NCBI GenBank assembly: GCA_947632435.1
Contig: CANRPC010000001.1
Location: 139,986 to 185,102, forward strand
DNA length: 45,117 nucleotides
From: an uncultured Bacilli bacterium
GTDB taxonomy: Bacteria; Bacillota_I; Bacilli_A; RFN20; CAG-449
Direction: 5' to 3'
In this document: positions 1 to 8,200 of the stretch, piece by piece
Layout of the letters: every line of letters begins with the position of its first letter
How positions within the stretch are numbered: position 1 is the first letter of the stretch
Notes under the pieces: generated by a model
What the model saw: the letters and a program-made list of their open reading frames with translations, nothing else
Database searches by the model: none
Told to the model about the DNA's origin: nothing
Program-made: the position numbers and the translations under genes

Positions 1-1
1 T

Positions 2-2398
2 GATGAAGTTAAAATTTATGTAGCTTTAGAAAAATATCAAAATTTTATTTCTTTTTTTGATGAATTGCATCATGAATATGCTAAACAGTTATTTGTTAAA
101 CCAGAAAGTGAAAATCAAGTTTCTGTAACTTTTCATACTAATGGGGGAAAATTTTTAAATAGTGATGTTAATATAGATTATAAAACATGTTTTGTTTCTA
201 AAAATAGTAAGATTGAAGACTTTAATAATTATTCTTTAAATAAAAACGGGTATGTTTTTTTAGGATGGTATGATTATAACGATAATCAAACTAAAATAGA
301 TTTAGAGGATTATTGTTTTGACAAAGATATAAAATTAGTTGCAAAATTTAGAAATTATAAATTTAAAATCAGATATTATTTACCTGATGTTGATAATGAT
401 ATATTACTTGATGAAGAAGAATATGAATTTAGTGATAAAGAGCAATTAGCACCATTATTTGAAAATAAAATAGACGCTAAATATGTATTTTTAGGTTGGT
501 CAAGAGATAGAAACAGTTTATTTGCTGATTATGAAGATGGATTTAAAGTAAATGAAAAATTATCCATTTATAATGATGGCGAAGAAATTAATTTATATGC
601 CATTTGTGCATATAAAAATTTTTCGATAGAATATTATCAAAATGGAAATAAAATATTTGAACAAAATGATGGACACTATCTTTTACCATTTACTCTATCA
701 TGCAATAAACCAACAGAATTTGGAAAAACATTTTTAGGTTGGTCAAAAAATAATGATTCAAAATTTGCCGAATTTCAGTTAAATGAAACAATAACAAATC
801 AAAGTAATTCACAAAGTCTATATGCAGTTGCATCAACAGCAAATGTTGTTAAACTACATGCAATTTTTGGTGTTGAAAAATATGATATAGTTTATTACGA
901 CATTAATGACAATGAAATAAGAAAAGAAAATAAAATTTTGGATAATGATTATAATATTTGGAATGGAAAAAATAATGTAGATAATAACTCTACAAAAGAA
1001 GATTATCATGATAGTTTAAAAGTTAAAGGATTACATTTTGTTGGTTGGCAATCAATTAATGAAATTTTTATATTTGAGCAATTTCAATCTCTTTATAATA
1101 TTAATTCAAATGTTACTATTATTGATGAAATGGGGACATTAAAAGGTGGTTTTAAAACAAATGGAACTGTAACATTAAGACCAATTTATGTTTATAATAA
1201 TTTTCAAATTAAAAATGATGATAATAATGTGACATTAAATGCAACATATGGCAAAGATTTACAACTTAATTATGAACCATCATTAATTGGAAATACTTTT
1301 ACAGGATTTAAAGGGTTAAATGCTTATAATCAAGTGATTGATATTGCATCAACAATGACTGTTGCAGGTAATCGTGTAATTCCTGCTCAAGAAATTAATA
1401 AAATATATGATATTATCTTAGAAAGAGAAGCAATAACTGATAATACTTTTGAAAAAGGTAATAATATTACATTCAATATTTCAAATAGTTTTTCACCTAA
1501 TTATTATAGCATTTATATTAATGTTTCAAATGCAACAGCATATATTAATGATTCTAAGGTATCTGGAACTTATAATGTAACATATAATACTTCATTTAAA
1601 ATAACATATTCAATTAATAATGGTTACGAATTAGTCTCTGCAACTTTTGATGGTGCATGGGTCAATAGTGGTGATACAAGAACTATGCCAGCAAGAAATG
1701 TAACATTAAAAATTGAAACTAAAGAGGAGCCAACATGTTTAATTGAAGATACAAAGCTTAATTTGAAAGATGGAACAAGTAAAAACATCCAAGATATTAA
1801 ATTAGGTGATGAGATAATGACCTATAATTTTGAAAATGGAGAAATCGTGGCATCAAAAATTGTATATCTTGAAGAAAATGCTAAAGATTTAAGAAATATA
1901 ATTTATCTTATTTTTGATGATGGTGAAGAAATTGGAGTCGATACAGAACATGGATTTTTTGATGTTGAATCTAAAAAATATGTGTATATAACCAAAGAAT
2001 CATATAGTGATTATATTGGTCATTTCTTTGCAAAAATTGATGAAGATAAGAAAATATCAGAACATAAATTAGTTAGTGCATCAATACGACAAATGTATGT
2101 AAGATCATATTCAATTGTTACAGCATTATATTATTCTCATTTAGCAAACGGATATTTAAGTATGCCAGGAGGAATAGCTCCTATAATGAATATATTTGAT
2201 GTTGGAGAAGACTATAAATATGTTAATTTTGATGAAGATATCAATCAATATGGATTATTGACATACGATGTATTTAAAGACTTTGCAACAGAAGAAGAAT
2301 TTAATGAATATAATGCAAAATATTTTGGCGTTGCTATTGGCAAAGGGTATTTAACTTTTGAAGGTATAATTGATTTAATTAATCAATTTCTTCGTTAA
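2..2398 (+). CDS. InlB-type repeat / Hint-domain protein, 5' partial
   Basis: The frame is open from base 2, so the start lies upstream of the window; the TTG at 65 has no ribosome binding site and is not a credible start. The visible 798 or so residues hold several InlB/Listeria-Bacteroides-type beta repeats, each with the FLGW signature (FLGWYDYN, FLGWSRDR, FLGWSKNN, FVGWQS). After these comes a Hint (hedgehog/intein) module starting at the Cys encoded at 1736-1738 (EEPTCLIEDTKLNLKDG, then KLGDEIMTYN) with the block-B motif DTEHGFF. No C-terminal HN splice junction is visible, so cleavage without splicing, or no cleavage, is more likely than protein splicing. Such repeats are usually found on cell-surface proteins, but the N-terminus needed to judge export is missing. 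The same beta repeat recurs in the TIR-LRR protein at 5072. A terminator separates this gene from the island. Confidence 0.75.
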   Translation, partial: DEVKIYVALEKYQNFISFFDELHHEYAKQLFVKPESENQVSVTFHTNGGKFLNSDVNIDYKTCFVSKNSKIEDFNNYSLNKNGYVFLGWYDYNDNQTKIDLEDYCFDKDIKLVAKFRNYKFKIRYYLPDVDNDILLDEEEYEFSDKEQLAPLFENKIDAKYVFLGWSRDRNSLFADYEDGFKVNEKLSIYNDGEEINLYAICAYKNFSIEYYQNGNKIFEQNDGHYLLPFTLSCNKPTEFGKTFLGWSKNNDSKFAEFQLNETITNQSNSQSLYAVASTANVVKLHAIFGVEKYDIVYYDINDNEIRKENKILDNDYNIWNGKNNVDNNSTKEDYHDSLKVKGLHFVGWQSINEIFIFEQFQSLYNINSNVTIIDEMGTLKGGFKTNGTVTLRPIYVYNNFQIKNDDNNVTLNATYGKDLQLNYEPSLIGNTFTGFKGLNAYNQVIDIASTMTVAGNRVIPAQEINKIYDIILEREAITDNTFEKGNNITFNISNSFSPNYYSIYINVSNATAYINDSKVSGTYNVTYNTSFKITYSINNGYELVSATFDGAWVNSGDTRTMPARNVTLKIETKEEPTCLIEDTKLNLKDGTSKNIQDIKLGDEIMTYNFENGEIVASKIVYLEENAKDLRNIIYLIFDDGEEIGVDTEHGFFDVESKKYVYITKESYSDYIGHFFAKIDEDKKISEHKLVSASIRQMYVRSYSIVTALYYSHLANGYLSMPGGIAPIMNIFDVGEDYKYVNFDEDINQYGLLTYDVFKDFATEEEFNEYNAKYFGVAIGKGYLTFEGIIDLINQFLR

Positions 2399-2399
2399 T

Positions 2400-2434
2400 T
2401 AAAAGTGGTGGATTTGTTCTGCCACTTTTATTTT
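2400..2434 (+). terminator. Rho-independent terminator after the Hint gene
   Basis: The arms AAAAGTGG (2401-2408) and CCACTTTT (2422-2429) form a stem, with a further T-G pair, followed by a T-rich tail. It directly follows the stop codon. Confidence 0.75.
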
Positions 2435-2495
2435 ATAGAGCAATAAAAAATATATTTGATAAAATTGTAAAATATTAAAAAAAATTGTAAATAAC

Positions 2496-2525
2496 TTTAC
2501 ATATTTAAGATAAATTGTTTATAAT
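2496..2525 (+). promoter_or_regulatory. Sigma-A-type promoter of the island operon
   Basis: TTTACA at 2496-2501 and TATAAT at 2520-2525 are separated by 18 bases. It lies between the upstream terminator and the first gene of the 16-kb same-strand run, and is the only strong promoter match I see for that run. Confidence 0.65.
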
Positions 2526-2575
2526 CAAATTGAAAGTAATTTAAGTTTTCAAACTTTAATCATTTATTAATCAAA

Positions 2576-2614
2576 AAGGAGGAAAGTATTTATTTTTAAT
2601 AAATACAAAAAATT
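2576..2614 (+). promoter_or_regulatory. Distant Shine-Dalgarno bridged by a hairpin
   Basis: A perfect AAGGAGG (2576-2582) sits 32 bases before the ATG at 2615, far beyond normal spacing. Between them GTATTTATT (2586-2594) and AATAAATAC (2598-2606) form a perfect 9-bp stem with a TTT loop. Folding it leaves about 11 unpaired bases between the binding site and the start codon. An in-frame stop at 2600-2602 rules out an upstream start in this frame. Confidence 0.7.
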
Positions 2615-3169
2615 ATGTTTAAAAAGAAAATAAGTAATGAAGAATTAACAGAAATTAGAGAAAAAAAATATCGTGAAACTTCTTATAAATTAAAAAATAT
2701 TATTGCTCATATGGATGATAAAAAAGATGATCTTCTATCAAAAGTTATTGAGGCACGAAGAAAAGGACTTGCTAAACAAGAAAAAGATGCTAGATCACTT
2801 TTAAAAAAATGTTTAGCAACAAAAAAACAAGTAGAGGGAATGTTGATGACTCTTGAACTTGCTGTTGAATCAAGAGATTTAGCTTCTACAAGTCAAAGTT
2901 TTATGGAAAGCATTGGTGATCTATCAAAAGAAATTCAAGTTTCGAATAAAAAAACAAATGTTAAAAAAACAAGAAAGCAATATCTCAAGGCTTTATATGC
3001 ATCTAAATTACAAACTAATAAAATTGATGAATTTTTATCTTTAGGTGATTATGATTCAGTTTTATCATTTGATGATAATAAAGGTATGGAATTTGATGAT
3101 GAAATAAATTCTATGATAGAAGATGCAGAGGCAAACGTTAATTTTCAAGGTATAAAAAATAAATTTTAA
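2615..3169 (+). CDS. ESCRT-III/Snf7-like helical coiled-coil protein
   Basis: A 184-residue, all-helical, highly charged protein with no signal peptide or membrane segment. Residues about 30-110 form a long basic amphipathic helical hairpin (ARRKGLAKQEKDARSLLKK, then KKQVEGMLMTLELAVESRD). This resembles the alpha1-alpha2 core of Snf7/CHMP proteins, where a basic ARxLLKxK-like stretch is followed by a QLxxLE-type helix. A short acidic C-terminal helix (DDEINSMIEDAEAN) lies where ESCRT-III proteins carry their regulatory or MIM-bearing helix. Residues about 30-150 are clearly paralogous to the N-terminus of the next gene, sharing the motif NVKK(T/S)xK and its spacing. It is the first gene of the island, 15 bases before the FtsK-like gene. 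PspA/Vipp1 belong to the same superfamily and are the main alternative. The fold assignment is by eye. Confidence 0.55.
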   Translation: MFKKKISNEELTEIREKKYRETSYKLKNIIAHMDDKKDDLLSKVIEARRKGLAKQEKDARSLLKKCLATKKQVEGMLMTLELAVESRDLASTSQSFMESIGDLSKEIQVSNKKTNVKKTRKQYLKALYASKLQTNKIDEFLSLGDYDSVLSFDDNKGMEFDDEINSMIEDAEANVNFQGIKNKF

Positions 3170-3184
3170 TCAGGGAGTTATAAA

Positions 3185-5056
3185 ATGTCATTTAAGAGTT
3201 TTCAAAAAGATTTAGAACGAAAAAAAGAAGAACAATCAATGATTGATTCATTAAATTCAATGATTCAAATACTATCTCAAAAGCGCGATGAATATGCTAA
3301 AAAAGCTAAAGAAGAATTAAAAAAAGATAATAAAAGTCAATATTTAGCTTATGTTTCATTATTAAAAAATTCAATGTTTAATTTAGCCCAAACTCAAGAT
3401 ATGCTTGCAAATTATACAATTGCTAAAGATTTAAGAGAAATGCAATCATTGAATAAAAATTTTGTCAAATCAATCGACAAAATTATGAAAAATGTTTATA
3501 AAACAAGTAAATCTGTAAATGTTAAAAAATCTCAAAAAACATTTAACAAAGCAATTTTTGCTCAAATGCAAACATCATCAAAATTAAAGACATTGTTAAA
3601 AGATAATAATTTCTCTTTTTCCAATAGTGTTAATACATTATCTGATATTAGCGATTTAGAAGTTCGTAAAATTCTTGAAGATGAAATTAAAAAAGATGAT
3701 TATGATTTTGAAAATACTCTTAAAAAACTTGAAGATTCACTTTCTATTGAAGATGAAAAAGAATTAGTAACTCCTCAGGCAATAACTATTTCGGGTAAAA
3801 ATGAAGATAATTTATTAAATTCAAATATTAATAATGAAAAGAATAAAAGTGCCGAAGATGAAAATAATAAAGATGATATAGTTAGTATAAATAAAAATAA
3901 TGAAATAAAATCTTTTACTAAAGAATATGTTTATCCTCCTCTATCATTATTAAATGATTATGAAGAAAATACGAAAATTCATGAAGAAAATGAAAAAGAA
4001 ATAAAAGAACTTAAAGAAATATTAGAAAATAAATTGAAAGAATTTCATATTTCAGCAAGTGTTGAACATTATGATGTTGGATCCACATTTTCAAGATTTG
4101 AATTACGCTTAGATAAAGAAACACGTGTTTCTCAAATTGCTGATGTAATTAATGATTTAGCAATTGCCCTAAAGAGAAAAGTTCGTTTGCAAACTTTAAT
4201 AGAGGGTAAAGATTTAATTGGAATTGAGGTTGGTAATTCTATGCGTGAAGTATTAACCTTAAAATCTATATTGGAAAATAATGATATCGCTAAAAACAAA
4301 GAGGATATTAATATATGTTTAGGAGTGGATGTTGATTATAAGACAATAATTAAATCTTTTGATGATTTTCCACATCTTTTAGTTGGTGGAAGTACAGGAA
4401 GTGGAAAAAGTATATTCTTACATTCACTTATAAGTAGTTTATTATTTAATTACAATCCTCAAGAAGTACAAATGGTTTTATTTGATTTTAAACGAGTAGA
4501 ATTTGGCATGTATAATGGTATACCACATTTATTAAATGGTAAAGTAATTGATGAAGTAGAAGATGCATCAAATATTTTAGAATTTTTAAATAATGAGATG
4601 GATAACCGTTATAATAAATTGCTAGATGCAGGAGTAAGAAATATAAAAGAATACAATCAAGAAAATAGCAATAACAAGCTATCAAGAATTATTGTTTTTG
4701 TTGATGAATATGCTGAATTATTGAATTCAAATAGACCTAAAGAAGATGCTGCTTTGTTATTAAGACTTGCTCAAAAAGCCCGCGCATGCGGTATCCATTT
4801 AGTTATATCAACACAGCGACCAGATGTAAAAATAATAAGTGGAAATATAAAAGTTAATTTCCCTACACGTGTTGCTTTTTCTGTTGCATCGCACATTGAT
4901 AGTATGAATATTTTAAATGCTTCTGGTGCAAATGATTTACTCGGTAAGGGTGATATGTTAACAAATGTAGATGGTAAAATAACTAGACTTCAAGCACCAT
5001 TTATTAGTATTAAAGAAATTAAATCAGTGGTTGATTTTATTAAACTTAATAAATAA
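3185..5056 (+). CDS. FtsK/SpoIIIE-type ATPase with an ESCRT-III-like N-terminal domain
   Basis: 623 residues. Residues about 1-170 are a charged helical region paralogous to the preceding 184-residue protein (SVNVKKSQKTFNKAIFAQMQ against TNVKKTRKQYLKALYASKLQ). An acidic, Asn/Lys-rich linker follows (about 180-240), then the FtsK alpha-like segment (YPPLSLLND) and the motor domain. Walker A is GGSTGSGKS (401-409) and Walker B is IIVFVDEYAEL with D507-E508; ISTQRPD and a conserved C-terminal motor region follow. The usual N-terminal membrane segments and the DNA-reading gamma winged helix are both absent, so this is not the chromosomal FtsK/SpoIIIE. It could be a soluble DNA or protein translocase tethered to an ESCRT-III-like polymer. 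The ribosome binding site GGGAG lies just before ATG. Confidence 0.8.
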   Translation: MSFKSFQKDLERKKEEQSMIDSLNSMIQILSQKRDEYAKKAKEELKKDNKSQYLAYVSLLKNSMFNLAQTQDMLANYTIAKDLREMQSLNKNFVKSIDKIMKNVYKTSKSVNVKKSQKTFNKAIFAQMQTSSKLKTLLKDNNFSFSNSVNTLSDISDLEVRKILEDEIKKDDYDFENTLKKLEDSLSIEDEKELVTPQAITISGKNEDNLLNSNINNEKNKSAEDENNKDDIVSINKNNEIKSFTKEYVYPPLSLLNDYEENTKIHEENEKEIKELKEILENKLKEFHISASVEHYDVGSTFSRFELRLDKETRVSQIADVINDLAIALKRKVRLQTLIEGKDLIGIEVGNSMREVLTLKSILENNDIAKNKEDINICLGVDVDYKTIIKSFDDFPHLLVGGSTGSGKSIFLHSLISSLLFNYNPQEVQMVLFDFKRVEFGMYNGIPHLLNGKVIDEVEDASNILEFLNNEMDNRYNKLLDAGVRNIKEYNQENSNNKLSRIIVFVDEYAELLNSNRPKEDAALLLRLAQKARACGIHLVISTQRPDVKIISGNIKVNFPTRVAFSVASHIDSMNILNASGANDLLGKGDMLTNVDGKITRLQAPFISIKEIKSVVDFIKLNK

Positions 5057-5071
5057 AGGAAAATTAAATCT

Positions 5072-5283
5072 ATGGAATTAAAAGAAATGATGAAATGTCC
5101 AAATTGTGGGCAAACATTAGAAATAAAAGACAAAGAATATCAATGTAATTATTGTAAATCAATATTTTATAATGAAGAAATAAATCAATATAATAAAACC
5201 CTAGAAGAAGTATTAGGGGAAACTTTTAATATCCAAAAAAATGAACAAATAGCAAATGCAAGATTTAATTTATATAATGAATT
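5072..5283 (+). repeat. Near-identical gene 5' end, copy 1 (with 9881-10092)
   Basis: About 212 bases starting exactly at the ATG match 9881-10092 with roughly five differences by eye. Similarity then falls abruptly. The ribosome binding regions upstream do not match. Confidence 0.9.
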
Positions 5284-8200
5284 ACATAAAAGATTTTTAA
5301 GCAGTGAAAAAATAATTTATTGGTGTAAAGAGATAAAGAAAAATATACCAAATGATTTCCAAGCAAATTTTTATGAAACAGTAAATGGTAATGATATAAA
5401 TGAAATTAATAATGCAATATTAAGTATAGATGTAAAAAAACATAAAGTATATATAGATGACATAATTGAATTTATGCTTGCATCATTAAATGAACAAAAT
5501 CATATATTAATAGAAGACTTAATTGAAAAATCCTATACAAAAAAAGAAGAAATAGAAAAAAAGGTAAGATATTTAGAAATATTACAAAATGAGATAGAAA
5601 AAATAAATAAAGATACATATGTAATAGATATACCAAGAGATGTATTTATAGCATATTCAAGCAAAGATATAAAAGAAGTAAATGAATTAGTAAATTATAT
5701 AGAAAAAGAAGGACTAACATGTTTTATAGCTCAAAGAAACTTAAGACATGGAAAAAAAGCAATAGAAAATTATGAAGAATATATCCATAAAGCCCTTAAA
5801 TTAGCAAAAAGTTTAGTATTTGTATCAACAGAAAACTCAAGAAGTTTTGAATGTGGAGCAATAGAAGAATTAACATATGTAAGAGATAATTTAAAAGAAA
5901 AAAAATGTTATGAATATAGATTAGATACAATAGAAACAAAATCTGGAATGAAAAAATTTTTATATGATAATGAAGGAATATTTAAGGGAAAAGAATGGAT
6001 ATGTGATAAAGAAGATTTATTAAACGAAATAATAAAAGGGATATATAATAAAAAAAATGATTATCAAATATGCAAAAAATGTGGTGCGGAAATTCCATTA
6101 AATGCAAATTTCTGTTTAAAATGTGGAGTAAATCTAAAACAAGAAATAAATGATATACAAGAAAAAAAGCCAAATGAAGAAAAACAAATAACACTAATAA
6201 ATTCAAATGAAAAAGCAGGAAATATATTAGGAAATGGAACATATAAAAATAAAGAAAATGTTACTATAAAAGCAACATCAAATAAACATTACAAATTTTT
6301 AGGATGGTATAATGAACAAGATTTATGTGTTTCAAATCAAGTTACATATACATTTATAATAGAAGAAAGTCAAACATTAATTGCAAAATGGGATTATGTA
6401 GGTCCATATATATATTATGTTGTTGATGGAGAAATCGTATATAAAGGAAATTATATAGAAAAAGATTTTTACCAACATAAAACAGATAAAAACTTTTATG
6501 GATGGTATGAAACTAAAACATTTAATTCATCTAATAAAAAAATTGATCCCTCAAAATTAACAATTACAGGTGATACTTATGTTTATGGTACAACATTAGA
6601 AACAAAATTTGAATTCGAATATAAAAATGATGGGTATGAAATTACAAAATATAATGATACAAAAGAAAATGTAATTATACCTTCAAAAATTAATAAAATT
6701 CCTGTAATTAGTATAGGAAGAATTACTTTTGCTTTTCACAATACTTTACGTAATATAACAATTCCAAATAATATAACAAAAATAGGAACTGATGCTTTTT
6801 CTTATTGTAAGTCCTTAAAATATAACGAATATGGTAATTGTTTATATTTAGGAAATGAAGAAAATCCATATTTAGTATTGGTAAAAGCAAAAGATGAATC
6901 AATAACAGAAGCAACAATATCAAATAATACAAAATTTATTATGAATAATGCATTCCGATATTGTAGATTTTTACAAAATATAGCAATTCCAAATAGTGTT
7001 ATAGCTATGGGTTATTCAGCATTTTATGGTTGTGCTTCATTACAAAGTATTTTTATTCCAAGCAATGTAAAAAACATTGGAGAACGTGTATTTTCTAGTT
7101 GTTATTCGTTGATTTCAATAAAAGTTGACGAAAATAATAGATATTATGATTCAAGAGACAATTGTAACGCAATAATAGAAACATCAACAAATAAACTAAT
7201 AAAAGGTTGTCAAACAACAATAATTCCAAATAGTGTTATAACTATAGATTATTCAGCATTTTATGGTTGTATTTTCTTACAAAGTATAACTATTCCAAGT
7301 AGTGTCTCAAGTATAGGAGAATGTGTATTCTCTAACTGTAGTTCCTTAACCACAATAATAGTAGATAAAAATAATAAATATTATGATTCAAGAGAAAATT
7401 GTAATGCAATAATAGAAACATCAACTAATAAGTTAATAAGTGGTTGTCAAACAACGGTAATTCCAAGTAGTGTCACAAGTATAGGAGATTATGCATTTAG
7501 TAGTTGCACTAATTTACACAGCATAATCATTCCAAATGACGTTACAAGTATAGGAGAAGGAGCATTCTCTAATTGTACTTATTTACAAAGTATAATAATA
7601 CCAAATAGCGTAACAAGTATTGGTGAACGCGCATTCTCTAATTGTACTTATTTGCAAAGTATAACCATTCCAAAAAGTGTCACAAGTATAGGTGAATACG
7701 CATTCTCTGAATGCAGTTCTTTAACAATTTTTTGTGAAACAAGTAATCAACCAAATGGATGGAATCAGTTTTGGAATTATGATAATTATCCAGTACATTG
7801 GAATTATAAAGAAAAATATGATGATGAAAAATTATTTATACAAGAAAAAAAACAGGTAATAAAACAAATAACACTAATAAATTCAAATGAAAAAGCAGGA
7901 AACATATTAGGAAATGGAACATATAAAAATAAAGAAAATGTTACTATAAAAGCAGCATCAAATAAACATTACAAATTTTTAGGATGGTATAATGAACAAG
8001 ATTTATGTGTTTCAAATCAAGCTACATATACATTTATAATAGAAGAAAGTCAAACATTAACCGCGAAATGGGATTATGTAGGTCCATATATATATTATGT
8101 TGTTGATGGAGAAATCGTATATAAAGGAAATTATATAGAAAAAGATTTTTACCAACATAAAACAGATAAAAACTTTTATGGATGGTATGAAACTAAAACA

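Noticed and set aside
65-67. TTG as the start of the first gene
   Set aside because: No ribosome site, and the frame is open to base 2, so the gene simply continues upstream of the window.
2615-3169. Calling the small coiled-coil protein plain PspA
   Set aside because: It lacks the PspA signature and is short. Its paralogy to the FtsK N-terminus and the nearby Vps4-like ATPase fit an ESCRT-III-like label better, though the superfamily is shared.
3185-5056. Chromosomal FtsK/SpoIIIE
   Set aside because: No membrane helices and no gamma domain; it lies inside the accessory island.
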